Shown in pieces: positions 32,013 through 44,124 of a DNA stretch of 64,000 nucleotides (positions within the stretch are counted from its first letter, which is position 1; each line of letters opens with the position of its first letter). This DNA is from Nilaparvata lugens. Its lineage: Eukaryota; Arthropoda; Insecta; Hemiptera; Delphacidae. The notes beneath the pieces are model-generated. The model searched no databases and was not told the DNA's origin. It was given only the letters and a program-made list of their open reading frames with translations. Location of the stretch: the NCBI RefSeq assembly GCF_014356525.2, contig NC_052511.1, forward strand, positions 50,917,607 to 50,981,606, written 5' to 3'. A program made the translations under genes and the position numbers.

Positions 32013-32552
32013 TCTGGACACTTTTTTTCTTCAATTGGATAATCTTTTCCAATAGATCATTGAGAGTGAGAAAAAGTGGCAAATGGAATTTTCAAGTGGT
32101 TTCATAAGCGAGCTATGTGTTGTTGAAGTGCTAAATCCGTTTTCTTTCAAGATCATAAACGGTTTCAACTATATTAACAGAACTTCTCTTGAAAATATTC
32201 AAAAAAATGTATCTTTCCCAACTAAAACATTTCATTCCCCATATTTTCATAAATAAAAAAGTAACATTTTTTGTAAATTCGATAACTTGCTTATTTTGGC
32301 ATTGAATTCACCGCTGAAAAAACTCATATTGGGACAAAGCCAATGATATTCTGAATGTATTGAAAAAATTAAATGGAAAATTAGGAACCGTTTATGATCT
32401 GGAAAAAAACTGAGTTAGCACAACAACCGATAAGTCGCTTATTAAACCACTTAATATAATTTCAGTTGCCACTTTTTCTCAATCTTATAATGATCTTAAC
32501 AATTACCTATATTGAGAAAGATTATCCAATTTGAATAAAAAAGTGTACCAAA
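32013..32552. mobile_element. Degenerate foldback element
   Basis: The left arm (GGACACTTTTTTTCTTC, TTGGATAATCTTTTCC, GAGAAAAAGTGGCAA, GATCATAAACGGTTTC) is complemented on the right (GAACCGTTTATGATC, TTGCCACTTTTTCTC, GAAAGATTATCCAATT, AAAAAAGTGTACC). Arms are about 150 bp, with about 230 bp of AT-rich centre. No ORF. Confidence 0.6.
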
Positions 32553-33149
32553 CAGTCTTGAGAACCGATATTGAGTATCAAATTCTCATCTCTTTCTATA
32601 ATACTTTGTGGAATTGATGTCATGTATTTCATGTATATCGATATTGAGTGAAAACGTTTAATCGTGTCAAGACCATTTATTCTTAGTACAATTTGAGATA
32701 TGAGTTTCGGTTTCTACACCATTATTAATATCTAGTGAATGCTTGAACATTGAGCAGCAGGATTTATGGTGTGGATGAAGCTCTACAATTGGCCATTAGC
32801 TGTTGATCAATAGTGGCTGAGCTCTACAGTAGAGCAACTGCCATTGGTCGAGGCTAGACACGCCTCAGTATTCCAAATATGGTCATAAGAACCGTTGAAC
32901 AGCAATAAATGAAGAGAAACTCAGTAGCTGACAAAACCAAATGGATAATAATCATATTATGAGAGAATGGATAGATAATATTATACTATTCCACAACCAG
33001 TGAACACAAGAATTCAAACACTTCAACAAAAATTTGGTAAAACTTTTATGTGATTGGAGAAGCCAAGGACAAATTCAAGATTAAAATAACAAGAAAGTGT
33101 TAGGCCACTACTCTAAGATAAGATCGAATTAGTGGTTCTCATTCTTAAT
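32553..33149. other. No gene recognised
   Basis: AT-rich and non-repetitive in the window. Confidence 0.5.
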
Positions 33150-33335
33150 TCTTTATTGATTGATACAATAAGTACATCATCAAAAATGATAGGGAGAGAA
33201 AACGAGGTAACCTTGTGCTATTCCTCTCCCGAATTTAGATAACGTTACACAATCATAGTCCAGCATAGGTTGAGTCTTGTAGTTGTTCACTACACAAAAT
33301 TTTCAGTCCTTAATTATTTTTACAACGTTGATTTT
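33150..33335 (-). mobile_element. Retroelement 3' end family I, copy 1
   Basis: GATACAATAAGTACATCATC, then a stem GGGAGAGAAAA...CTCTCCC around GGTAACCTTGTGCTATTCC, then AGGTTGAGTCTTGTAGTTG. Two more copies are at 37703-37915 and 37945-38135. Confidence 0.65.
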
Positions 33336-33425
33336 TATATTTGGTTCTAAAACTAAATTTGAATCAGTTCACGACTACATTTATTATCAAACATATCTTA
33401 AAGAATAATATTATCACAGCCTAGT

Positions 33426-33831
33426 TGACCAAGCGAAGTGAGGTCTAAGATTCAAGTCGACGGTTTGGCATTTCTCCTAATGTTTAAAAATGTTCTTATG
33501 TAGCGCATTTACGGCGAAACGCGGTAATAGATTTTCATTAAATTTGACAGGTATGTTCCTAGTTTAATTGCGCGTCGACGTATATACAAGGTTTTTGGAA
33601 ATTTTGCATTTCAAGGATAATATAAAAGGAAAAAAGAGCATCCTCCATATGCCAATATTGGAGTAAAAATCGGACTATTGAATTATTCATCATAAATCAG
33701 CTGACAAGTGATTACACAGATGTGTGGAGAAGCCAGTCTTCTATTGCTGTATTTCAATAAGGTCTATAGTTCCAATCATGTACTTGTGGATGAGAATACT
33801 GCGTGAGGTCTACTGTTCACAGAACTACTAG
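33426..33831 (+). mobile_element. Element E, copy e, short form
   Basis: 406 bp from TGACCAAGCGAAGTGAGG to ACTACTAG, flanked by T and T. The cleanest short-form example with few differences from the consensus. Confidence 0.85.
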
Positions 33832-33924
33832 TATATAATATTAATTATCATAATCTAGATATTATTATCACTTTAGTCTATCAGCATTGTTAGGATACGA
33901 ATCATTCATATCATAACTTATGAG

Positions 33925-34010
33925 AAATTATTGATTTATTTATTGATTATATTATGCCTTTATTAGGGCGAAGTTAGGACACCAGGTCCTCTCTGTCACA
34001 TAACCCTAAA
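33925..34010 (-). mobile_element. Retroelement 3' end with ATCA-rich tail
   Basis: The plus strand reads TTTATTGATTATATTATGCC then TTTATTAGGGCGAAGTTAGG, the complement of 22296-22385. Confidence 0.6.
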
Positions 34011-34084
34011 TGCTGAAGCGAATCTGACATAGTCAATTCATAATATCTATGATATTCTTAAAATGTATGAATTCAGGGCCACTT

Positions 34085-34175
34085 TCTTTCATTAATGGAA
34101 TAGAATTATAGTACCCTTTGAAATTAATAAAATAATTATTTTATTATAGGGTACAATAATTCTATTTTATAAATC
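34085..34175. repeat. Palindrome with GGGTAC words (Penelope-like?)
   Basis: ATAGAATTATAGTACCCTTT is mirrored by GGGTACAATAATTCTAT around an AT centre. It resembles the AAAGAGGGTACTGAG ends of Penelope-like pieces. Confidence 0.45.
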
Positions 34176-34679
34176 TATGATATTATTTACAAAGTATGAA
34201 AACGATAAACAGCCTACCTTGCAATTCTCAAAATTCATCAACTTCGAAGACAGTGTAATCCAGAAATCTAGATAAAATATCACGAGTAATTAGCATCATA
34301 ATTGCTTGCAACAAATTATCAAGTACATGCACCAAGGGTGATTAATAATATTTGTCCCAGCAACTAGAAATGTTTTAATTGGCAATAAAGTCACGTGCAA
34401 AGCTAATTTCACGATGAACCGGCATGTTTTTCATTTTTCCCTCCCAAAATGGGATTCACTTGTCAGCTTTGTTTGAATGGGGAGCTATGGTGGTATATCA
34501 TGAGGAATACTGACAGAGGGGAATGAATCTCGCTATAACTGTATTATCTCAACCTGGCGGATCCCATTTTGAGAATCTATGAAAGTACCTCTAAGCGCCC
34601 TGATGAGCTTCTTAAAAAACGCGTCTCTGGGTAACGCCAGAAAAATAATAATTTAAAAACCTCCTTGCCGCTTTTTCTT
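34176..34679. other. No gene; one recurring motif
   Basis: ACTGACAGAGGGGAATGAAT and CTCGCTATAAC (34509-34539) is a copy of the motif, 120 bp before the minisatellite. Confidence 0.5.
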
Positions 34680-36090
34680 CTTCCTTTTCTCTCTAATATT
34701 CTTCTCAATCTTTCTCTTGATACCTCCTCCCTACTTGCTTTTTTCAATCATTTTTTATTCTTGTTTCTCTCTCTAATTTTTCTCAATTTCACTCTTAAAA
34801 GACATTCCCTACCTACTTGCTTTTTTCGATCTTCGTTCATTCATGTTTTTGTCGCTAATTCTTTACAATCTTTCTTTTTCCAATCAAGTTTTATTCTTGT
34901 TTCTCTCTCGATTTTTTCTCAATTTCAATCTTGAAACACATTCCCTACCTACTTGCTTTTTACGATCTTCATTCATTCATGTTTTTGTCGCTAATTCTTT
35001 ACAATCTTTCTTTTTCCAATCAAGTTTTATTCTTGTTTCTCTCTCGATTTTTTCTCAATTTCAATCTTGAAACACATTCCCTACCTACTTGCTTTTTACG
35101 ATCTTCATTCATTCATGTTTTTGTCGCTAATTCTTTACTATCTTCCTTTTTCAATCAACTTTTATTCTTGTTTCACTCTCTAGTTTTGTCAATTTCACCC
35201 TTAAAGCACATTCCCTACCTACTGCTTTTTTCGATCTTCGTTTATTCATGTTTTTGTTACTATTTTTCACAATCTTGCTTTTCTCAATCATTTTTAATCT
35301 TGTTTTTCTCTCTAATTTCTCTCAATTTAACTCTTGAAACACATTCCCTACTCACTTGCTTTTTCCGATCTTCGTTCATTCATGTTTTTGTCTCTAATTC
35401 TTCACAATCTTGCTTTTTTCAATCATTTTTAATCTTGTTTCTCTCTCTAATTTTTCTCAATTTCACTCTTGAAACACATTTCCTACCTACTTGATTTATA
35501 CGATCTTCGTTCATGCATGTTATTGTCGCTAATTCTTTACAATCTTTCTTTTTCCAATCAAGTTTTATTCTTGTTTCTCTCTCGATTTTTTCTCAATTTC
35601 AATCTTGAAACACATTCCCTACCTACTTGCTTTTTACGATCTTCATTCATTCATGTTTTTGTCGCTAATTCTTTACTATCTTCCTTTTTCAATCAACTTT
35701 TATTCTTGTTTCACTCTCTAGTTTTGTCAATTTCACCCTTAAAGCACATTCCCTACCTACTTGCTTTTTTCGATCTTCGTTTATTCATGTTTTTGTTACT
35801 AATTTTTCACAATCTTGCTTTTCTCAATCATTTTTAATCTTGTTTTTCTCTCTAATTTCTCTCAATTTAACTCTTGAAACACATTCCCTACCTACTTGCT
35901 TTTTTCGATCTTCGTTCATTCATGTTTTTGTCTCTAATTCTTCACAATCTTGCTTTTTTCAATCATTTTTAATCTTGTTTCTCTCTCTAGTTTTGTCAAT
36001 TTTACTTTTAAAACACATTCCCTACCTACTTGCTTTTTTCGATCTTCGTTCATTCATGTTTTTGTTTTGCCGCTTATTTCATCTCCTCCC
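34680..36090. repeat. 133-136 bp minisatellite with a four-unit higher-order repeat
   Basis: Unit starts (CATTCCCTACCTACTTGC) fall at 34803, 34939, 35075, 35209, 35342, 35477, 35613, 35747, 35882 and 36016. Units 34939/35477, 35075/35613, 35209/35747 and 35342/35882 are pairwise most alike, at 538-540 bp spacing. Pyrimidine-rich, so frames of 75-187 residues stay open with periodic peptides such as HSLPTCFLRSSF. I regard these as non-coding. Confidence 0.85.
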
Positions 36091-37290
36091 AATACTTCTT
36101 CCCCACTTGCTTTCCCCAATCTTCGTTCATTTCCTTTCTTTTTCCAACCTTTTTCTCATCAGATGACTCTTTCTCAAGATTACTTTTCATTCTTCTTCCT
36201 GGATGAACTCTCAAACATTCCCACCTCATTCTATCATTTCTATTTCCTTCCTCCCTCTCTCTTTATCCCTATCATTCATCTTTTATACTTCCTTTCACAC
36301 TTAGCATTCTCCCTTCTCCCTTGACCAACTCTCAAAACATCCCTACCTCATTCTATCATGTCTATCTTCTTCCTCCCTCTCTTTTCATCCCTTATTATTC
36401 ATCTTCTCTTCTCCCTCCCACACTCAGCATTCTCCCTTTCTTCTTTCTAAATCCCATATCCTCCTTCGATTCGCTTGTATTCCTTGGCCTGTCTATCCTC
36501 TTTATTCATTTCATATAATTATTTCTTCTTCTTCTCCACCTTCTCACCATCGTCTCTCTTATCTGCCTTGCTCAATACTAATCATTTTCTAAATTCTCTA
36601 TCTATGATCACTCATTTTTCTCAACGAAAAAATAGTTATCTTCCAATATTTTCATCATTCTCATTCATTGTATTTTTAATTATTATTTTTATTTGTTGAA
36701 ATATTTCTTGAATTTGGCAATGAATTCATTATCAACTTCGTCTCTTATACCTGTCCTGCTTATTTATACCGCTTCTCTTATTATTATTTTTTTTTTTTTT
36801 GCTTTCTATTTTATCTTCCCATGACTGATTTATTTTATTGTTTCCTTCATCTTCTTTCATTCTGTTTCTACTATTTACTCTTTTATTTCCTACTATATCT
36901 TCGAATATTTTCATCATTCTCATTCATTGTTTTTTCAATGATTATTTTTATCTGTTAGAATATTTCTTGAATTTGGCAATGAATTCATTATTCATCCATT
37001 ATAACCTTGGTCTCTTATACCTACCCTGCTTATTTATACCGCCTATCTTATTATATTTTTTTTTCTTTCTACGAGTATATCTCCCCATGACTGGTTTATT
37101 TACTTCTTTCCTTCATCTCCTTTTATTGTGTTTCTACTATTTCTTCCTTTTCCATATTCTCTTCGCCGCGTTACTAATCTTCAGCCTCTAATTCTTCTCA
37201 AATTTTATCCTCGAAATCATCATCTTCTTATTCTTCGTCTTTTTGTTAACCTTCTTCAGCTTCTCCCACTCATTCTCCTTGATGTCACCT
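36091..37290. repeat. Pyrimidine-rich region with two tandem duplications
   Basis: 36206-36326 is repeated at 36327-36447 (unit 121 bp, AACTCTCAAACATTCCCACC). 36641-36899 is repeated from 36900 (unit 259 bp, with TTTTCATCATTCTCATTC and TTGAATTTGGCAATGAATTC). The short frames over it are composition artefacts. Confidence 0.8.
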
Positions 37291-37702
37291 ATGGAAACAT
37301 ACTGACAGTAGAAAGTGAATCTCACAACACCCTGTTACACTTTAGCAGGGTGGGTAGACTAATCCGGATAAAAAAGATGGAGTTGGTAATGACAAGAAAA
37401 ATAAGGCGGATGAAAAAAAAAGTGTAAGGTCGTGAGATGATGAGTTTCCAAGTAGAGCTGCTGCCAAGCTAATTAGAACCTGATCTGGGTCCAATTTAGT
37501 TTTTTGACGCTCTGATTTTTCAGGATTTCGTACTTGTTTTTGAATGTCAACTGTTTATCTTTCAGGATTTTGTTTGGGAAGGCTGATTTGGTTGTTGATT
37601 GAGACTCAGTACTCTAAAAGACAAATAATTTAAATCAAAGAGACAAATGAAATACTGGCAGATACAAATAATATAATTGAATATATTCAATCTATGGTAC
37701 TG
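37291..37702. other. No gene; one recurring motif
   Basis: CATACTGACAGTAGAAAGTG and AATCTCAC (37299-37325) directly follows the pyrimidine-rich region. Confidence 0.5.
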
Positions 37703-37915
37703 ATTATTCATTTATTATTCATTGATTCATACAATAAGTACATTATCAAAAATGATATGGAGAGAGAAAAAGAAGGTAGCCGAGTGCTATTCCTCTCTCA
37801 AATTTAGAAAAGGTCACACATAGTCCGAAATAGGTTAAGTCTTGTAGTTGTTCAGTTCACAAAATGTTCTTAATTAGTTCTCAATTATTTTCACAAAGTA
37901 GATTTGTAACTTTAG
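37703..37915 (-). mobile_element. Retroelement 3' end family I, copy 2
   Basis: As 33150-33335, with stem GGAGAGAGAAAAAG ... CTCTCTC. Confidence 0.65.
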
Positions 37916-37944
37916 AAACCAAAAATAGTGGAAGAGTTTCACTT

Positions 37945-38135
37945 TCATACAATAAGAACATCATCAAAAATGATAGGGAGAGAAAAAATAAGGTAACCTT
38001 GTGCTATTCCTCTCCCAAATTTAGATAAGGTTACATATAGTCCGAAATAGGTTAAGTCTTGTAGTTGTTCACTTCACAAAATGTTCAGTTCTTAATTATT
38101 TTCACAAAGTAGATTTTTCATCCAGATTCTTTAAA
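37945..38135 (-). mobile_element. Retroelement 3' end family I, copy 3
   Basis: Closer to 33150-33335 than to the adjacent copy 2, so the two neighbours are probably separate insertions or an old duplication. Confidence 0.65.
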
Positions 38136-38499
38136 ACCAAACATAGAAGAAAAATCTCACTTTACTATCACTAAAATAAGAAATATTTACTGATGGAAGT
38201 TGTTCGTTCTCGTTTTCGGAAGGAGGTTTCCAGTTCATTTCAATTAATTGTCAGAAATCGTGGTGTATTCGAATGGTTATTACATTAATTACGTTTTTTA
38301 TGGCTCCTGAAATTCTTAAAACACAATAATGATAATAATATCGAGTGACTTGGCTGGCTCAGAACTGGTGTCAGAGTTTTCAGGTCGCAACTGATCAATT
38401 TCAGAGCCACTGACATGACCTAACGACTGCTTTTTAGGCAGCCGGGACCGGCGCCTTAACGTGTCCATCCGAAACACGTTGAAACACGATCAAAGTTAC
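38136..38499. mobile_element. SINE core fragment at 38425-38475
   Basis: ACGACTGCTTTTTAGGCAGC, CGGGACCGGCG and CTTAACGTGTCCATCC match, as complement or direct, the arms around the tRNA-like SINE at 12160-12360. No A/B boxes here. The rest of the interval is unassigned. Confidence 0.5.
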
Positions 38500-39660
38500 C
38501 ACGAAATATACTGATCATCATCTGAGTGATGATGGAGCAGTGAGGGCTTGAGGGACATATTGAGGAATCCGTTTATTGATATAGCTGGAGAAGTGTTGCC
38601 AACATGAAACCACAGTCCCGTTATGAAATTAATAGAAGTGAAGTTGACATATAAAACAGTTTATCACGATTACGAAGAAGTTGCACAAAATCAATACATT
38701 ATCATCAAATTTATTGAATCCATATTGGATTAATTCTACAGAGACACACTTACTTTATGCTAAAACAGTAGACACACTGGGGTGTTGAACACCCCAATTT
38801 AATTTTGCATTTTACTTTGAAAAATATGATGAAAACAAGTACTTAGCCCATACTTCATCATTTCTTATAATTTTTGTTCCAAGTGCATACAGAAATCGAA
38901 AGTAAAGCACTGCTTATAAATATTTATACTAAGTTTTGAAGTACGGTACGTATGTTCCGCCTAAGTGTTGGAGCTCCTAATCCGGTTTGAACGAATGGCT
39001 TGATCATTGCCAATGACAACTTCATTTAAAACTCACGTCTCTTCATTTTATTGTTTCGAATCTCAAGTTGTACAGAATCATAGCATTTATTCCAATCTGA
39101 TCCATCATCCCATACCACATTCGTAGTGACAATACAAGTAAATCTTTTTAATAAAAGTATTTGATAAAAGTCCTACGTAAGAGACACTCTGGGGTGTTGG
39201 ACACCCCAAACGAAGAACAAGATGAGCTGGTGACCTTGTAGAATGCTATTACTGACTGGAAGTGGTGGAGAGTAGTTGACAATACTACAAACCCAATTTA
39301 GACTGAGAAAAAATTCCCATCTGTTTGATATTGTCAACTTCAGAACAGAAAAAAAATCCCTGGGGTGTGAAACACACTTCAGGGTTAAAATACTTGAAAA
39401 CGAAGGTTCAATTTTTGTAAATAATTATTATCATCCATATTCCATTATGAGAACAATTTTATTCTGCCCAAACTATTTAGAAGATTCTTAGCTTGTCAAC
39501 AAAGCAATCCAATTTCCAATAACAAAACAAAATGGCGGACAATATCAAGCCAACCAGAACCTCTTACACTCTAATGACTGAGGCAAACCTAGCAAACAAT
39601 AGTCAAGTCCTACTTGACTAGCACTTGAGAATGGAGTCAAGAGTGTTGATATCTCTACCT
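38500..39660. other. No gene; repeated GGGGTGTT palindromes
   Basis: CTGGGGTGTTGAACACCCCA (38777-38796) and CTGGGGTGTTGGACACCCCA (39189-39208) are 17-bp palindromes each preceded by GACAC-CT words. 39361-39380 (TGGGGTGTGAAACACACTTC) is a third, imperfect one. The frame 39276-39491 has no domain. Confidence 0.55.
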
Positions 39661-39664
39661 CTAG

Positions 39665-40035
39665 CCAACCACTATACAATGGGATTCACTTAACTCTGTC
39701 AGTATTTTGTTAAATGGGAAGCATAAGGCATGCTAACATTTGAAAGTGCTGAATCTTCCAAGGATGCCAAGTTCAGCATCCCTTACCACAAGCATGCTAC
39801 CAGTAATTGATAATATGCAAATTTATTCTTGCTCTAGGAGAGAGATAAAAAGACAGAAAGAGAGAGAGAGAGAGAGTGAGCGAGAGAGAGAGAGAGAGCT
39901 AAAGTGAGACTCGCTTCATTCTGTCAGCATTGAGAATGGAAGCATCGATGTATTTATATGGAGAGCACTGACAGTGAATCTAACTCATGAGAGTGAGAGA
40001 GAGAGAGAGAGAGAGTGAGTGAGATATGCTAATAG
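39665..40035. repeat. GA tracts bracketed by the recurring motif
   Basis: GGGATTCACTTAACTCTGTC at 39681-39700, GA tract 39838-39900, GTGAGACTCGCTTCATTCTG and TCAGCATT at 39904-39931, ACTGACAGTGAATC at 39967-39980, then a second GA tract to 40035. Confidence 0.7.
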
Positions 40036-40059
40036 TGAGAGAGATAGTCAGAGAGGGAG

Positions 40060-40345
40060 AGATTGATTGATTGAGTACTTTATTTATGTACATAACAATA
40101 TATACTGGCTTATACACGTATATACAATAGATTAAAATACAGCAAAATTATAAATGAACTTACATAATATAGACTAAGAAAATAATTATTGAACTGTATA
40201 TGATATGAAAAAAGCAATCTCCAATAACTGTAGATAATTGTATTGTTATGCATCCACATAAATTGGCGGAGCTTTGGACATATCAATGTCCATTCTTCAG
40301 AAAGAATATTAAAAATATCTTTCCCACTAACTCTCTACCAAAACG
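40060..40345 (-). mobile_element. Retroelement 3' end family K, copy 4
   Basis: Same end and body as 8250-8545, again embedded in GA-rich sequence. Confidence 0.7.
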
Positions 40346-40549
40346 TTAATCCCATTGATTAAACTAAGGATTTATTATAAAAGACTATTGTAGAAGTTTT
40401 AATTGATATAAATATTTAAGAGAAAAAAAACAGAAAAATTATAAAGTAAAATAATTAATATAGGTAGATAAGATCAAATTATTGATTAATACCAAGAGAG
40501 AGTGAGTGAGAGTGAGAGATATTCTAATAGTGGGAGAGATAGTGAGATT

Positions 40550-40640
40550 GATTGATTGATTGATTAGGTTCCTTTATTGAAAACCTGGGGGGCGAATTTG
40601 GGGCACAGCCGGCTCTCTCTTATACTTAACCCTCCAATAC
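40550..40640 (-). mobile_element. Retroelement 3' end with ATTG tail
   Basis: ATTGATTGATTGATTAGG then TTCCTTTATTGAAAACC and GGGGCGAATTTGGGGCAC. Diverged relative of 8156-8235. Confidence 0.55.
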
Positions 40641-41019
40641 AATTCTAAGTGAATAAAAACACTTTACAACAGATATTATAAGATTAAGAAAACAAACTAA
40701 TTTTACAAAATGATAGAAAACCTTCAAATAGCGGAAGAAAGAAAAAGAAAAAAAATTAATTTCTTTCGAATATAAGTCAGTGGAAAGAATACAATAAGAA
40801 AAAGAGAAAAGTGAGAAGTGAAAACTGTGAAAAAGTCAGTTCAAAATCCAAAGACCATTTCGATAGAAGTGAGAAAGAAGAAAGACAGGAATGGATAAAG
40901 AGATAGTGATTGTGAGAAAGAGGGAGATAGAGAAAAAAATACTCAGAATAAGAGAGAAAGAAAAAGAGAGAGCAAGTGAGAGAGACTGATGAGAGGGTTG
41001 GAGAAATACTTAGAATCAG
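40641..41019. other. No gene; GA-rich at about 40860-41020
   Basis: The minus-strand frame 40777-41079 is Ser/Leu-rich from GA repeats and not a gene. Confidence 0.55.
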
Positions 41020-41290
41020 AGAGATTGATTGATTGAGTACTTTATTTATGTAGATTACAATCTTTACTGTCTTATACACTTACATAATACAGCAAAATTA
41101 TAAATGAATTTACATAATATAGACTGAGAAAATAATTATTGAACTGTTTATGATATGAAAAAAGCAATTTGTGATAACTATAGATAAATTATATTGTGAT
41201 GCATCTACATAAATTGGCGGAGCTTTGGACATATCAATGTCCATTCTTCGGAAAGAATATTCAAAATATCCCTATCACCAACTCTCCACG
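41020..41290 (-). mobile_element. Retroelement 3' end family K, copy 5
   Basis: Same end and body as 8250-8545, with GGCGGAGCTTTGGACATATC at about 41215-41234. Confidence 0.7.
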
Positions 41291-41665
41291 AAAAGAGAGA
41301 GAGTGAGTGAGAGATACCCTAATAGAGGAAGAGATAGTGAGAGAGAGAGTAAGTGGGATATACTCTAATATAGGGAGTGAATTTGTGAGAGAGATAGTAA
41401 GAGATAAAATAATAGAAAGGGACAGATAGTGAGAGAGAGAGAGAGGGAGTGAGAGATTCTCTAATAGTGGGAGAGATAGTGAGAGAGAGAGAGAGAATGA
41501 GAGATAAAATAGTAGAGTAAGAGATAGTGTGAGAGAGAGAGTGAGAGATACTCTAATAGAGAGAGAGAGAGAGTTAGTGAGTGAGAGATACATTAATAGA
41601 GGGAGTATGAGTATGTCTCAGAGAGGCGCGTACAATAATAGAGAGAGTGAGTGAGTGAGACTGAT
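41291..41665. repeat. GA-rich tract with GAGATACTCTAATAGAG phrases
   Basis: The phrase GAGAGATAC-CTAATAG recurs at irregular 40-70 bp spacing among GA runs. Confidence 0.75.
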
Positions 41666-42013
41666 AAAACGATCTTGAAGGGCAAGACACCGTTAAAGGG
41701 AACAACAAAGGCTTGATGACGTCATAGGTGTCAAGTATTACTTGAAATCAATGAGTGGCACTTCATTTTGAAGTGATGTGTCTGCCTCTAACCGTAAGGG
41801 TCCTTTCAAGCTGGAAGATATCTATCAGAGAGCTATTACAGTGCATAGGTTGTGAATATGAGAGTATAGGCTAAGGGCGAAGGTTTGAGAAGGTACAATC
41901 AAAGAGAAAGCTTATTGTTTTGTACTACCACAGACGATAACAGCAAGGGAGGCCTCAAAATTGTGGTAAATTAAATCAAATTAACAAAAATTATTATCAT
42001 TAATTTTAATTCT
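41666..42013. other. No gene recognised
   Basis: Unique in the window, no ORF of interest. Confidence 0.5.
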
Positions 42014-42120
42014 TAAGGTGCGTACAGATATACGCGCCGCGAACATGAACAATTCACGTTTAATCAGCTGACTATATCTGTATTTTTACAGAAACGGTAA
42101 GATACAGATATAAAAAGCAT
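42014..42120 (+). mobile_element. MITE M, half copy
   Basis: AAGGTGCGTACAGATATACG through CAGCTGACTATATCTG. The right arm is missing. Confidence 0.6.
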
Positions 42121-42177
42121 TAAAATAATGGAGTATCATATCACAAAATGATTACTGGAATATGAAATAAGATATAG

Positions 42178-42330
42178 GCCGACTCCCGGGCTGACAAATA
42201 ATTTTTGAATAGTAGCGCTCAACGAATTTCCACCTAACTGTTTACCCTGTTGTCAATATTTGCAGTAGCAGAAGTCTTCGGGGTGAATTACAGCATTTTA
42301 TTTTTATTTTCGTTAAATAGTAATAATTAA
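42178..42330 (+). mobile_element. Element P, copy 3, right half only
   Basis: GACTCCCGGGCTGACAAATA through CCCTGTTGTCAATATTTGC, AGTCTTCGGGGTGAATTAC and TTTTCGTTAAATAGTAATAA. The left arm is absent, and the break lies in the spacer beside the CCCGGGCTG word. Confidence 0.65.
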
Positions 42331-43195
42331 AATTCAAAATATTCACATATTAAAGAAATAATTGTGCAGGACCAAAAAAAAACTTAATATTCTAAAAGCA
42401 CAGTTTAACCTATATGATACAGTATCATCTCAACTTGATACACAACTCCATAATTTGATACAAAACTTCCAAATGTTGAATGAATTCTAGAAACCATGGG
42501 ATATCTTCTAATGCTATCTTTTCTCTATAGTACTACAGAGGTGTCTCATCTCATTGTTTCACACCAGTGTCCAGACCACATATTACACCACAGTACTCTC
42601 ATCAGGAATAATAACTGCCTCGCGACAGTATGCCTCGCGACACCATGTTTGTTTGCTCCCTCATCACATACATGAGTATAACAGAGAGAGAATGATTCTC
42701 CCATCCTTCTCTGTGCATTTCATTGCCGGCCTCCAAACAAAAGAACGGGCGACAAAAGCGCAACGAACAAAGAGAAAAAGGGGAAGAAGAAAAAGAAGAA
42801 GAGGGAGAAGAAGAATAAGAAGAAAAAAGGTGGAAAACAACAGCACGACATTCGACCTTATTCTACCGCGTTTGCTGTGAATGGATTTTCCTATGTGTTT
42901 CTCTGTATCTGGAAATTCAATCACAAATGGTATGTGCTTCACAAACCTCGTATGATGGTTTCTAGGAACTAGAAAAATACTGTGATTCAGAAGCCTCGTA
43001 TACTGGTTTCCAGGAATTAGGAAATACTGATGAGAGATTGAGTTTCATTGGGGGTTTCAATGGGAGATTGAGTTTCATTGGGGTGCTCCTCAGATCTGCT
43101 AGTTTTCAAGTCGTCTAGTATCATGAGGGAGAACAATTAAATCCAATTGATAAAAAACAATATAATAATCTTCAAGTACACTTTATTTCAAAAAC
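42331..43195. other. No gene; short duplications
   Basis: 42770-42835 is a GAAGAA purine run. About 42948-43030 has two units of CCTCGTATGATGGTTTC...GGAACTAG. 43030-43085 has two units of GGGAGATTGAGTTTCATTGG. Short frames over these have no domain. Confidence 0.5.
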
Positions 43196-43570
43196 TTTAA
43201 TATTTTTTTATAGCTTTTATCAATTTAAAAAGTAACCCATGTGAGTTAAGTGTTTTTAAAAATCCAATTGATATAAAAACTTTAAAATAGTTCAACAACT
43301 AGTTTCGACCCTAACTGAGGTCATTTTCAAGTTGAAATCTAGAAAATAAATAAACAAGTTGATACTATATAATATGAACTTATGCTTATTTCCATAATAT
43401 GATTAATTTATTTCTTATGTTCTTATGAATAATCATATGTTCATATTATATGGTATCAACTTGTTTAATTATTTTCTATGTTTCAAATTGAAAATTACCC
43501 AAGTTAGAGTCGAAACTAGTTGTTGAACCATTTTAAAGTTTTTAAAAATTAGAGGGTACTTCAAGATTTT
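43196..43570. mobile_element. Penelope-like inverted terminal repeat pair
   Basis: The left half (TTCAACAACTAGTTTCGACC, ACAAGTTGATACTATATAAT) is complemented at 43420-43535 (ATTATATGGTATCAACTTGT, GTCGAAACTAGTTGTTGAAC). It is followed by GAGGGTACTTCAAGATTTTT, the word found at other Penelope ends here. Confidence 0.55.
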
Positions 43571-44124
43571 TGTATTGTTTTTATTAATTTAAAAAGTCGC
43601 CCATGTGAGTGAAGTGTTATTATAAATCCAATTTATATAATATCTAATTTTAATTACATGAACATAACCCGAAAGGTTCTGTTTACGTTCCAGAGGTAGA
43701 AGGAAAGGTTAGGGAGTTTGAGTTTTGTCTTTTCAATAGCTATATGTTAGGTTAATATTATTTTTTGAAGGTTTTGATAGTTTTAGATAATAAACACAAA
43801 TAATTGAAAGTTGATATACTTGCACATTTGAGATGCCAAACAATATTAATGACACCCTTTTATTTTTGGAGTATACAGGGAAATGTTGTGAAGAAATTGG
43901 TTGATAATTCCATACTTGTCATGAATGATGTTATCGCGGATCATGATTGCATTGAAATAAATTGTGTTGAACCTGAATTTCTCTCTCGTTCGCTATCAAG
44001 TTTTAGTTGTTTAGTTATTATAGTTGTTTCCTCCTCATTGTTATTTTGTGTGTGTTCATAGCACTTAGTCTATTAGAACAAAACTATCAAACTAATTCTT
44101 GTAGCTACTTAAGAGAGAATTTAA
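43571..44124. other. No gene recognised
   Basis: The 85-residue frame 43804-44061 has a hydrophobic end but no recognisable domain, and no splice context is visible. Confidence 0.45.

Noticed and set aside
34665..36166. Periodic peptides (HSLPTCFLRSSF units) as a repeat protein
   Set aside because: Unit length varies between 133 and 136 bp, so the frame is not kept. Openness is explained by pyrimidine richness.
43804..44061. 85-residue frame with hydrophobic C-terminus as a small membrane protein
   Set aside because: A single AT-rich frame of chance-expected length with no homologue I recognise and no promoter or splice evidence.
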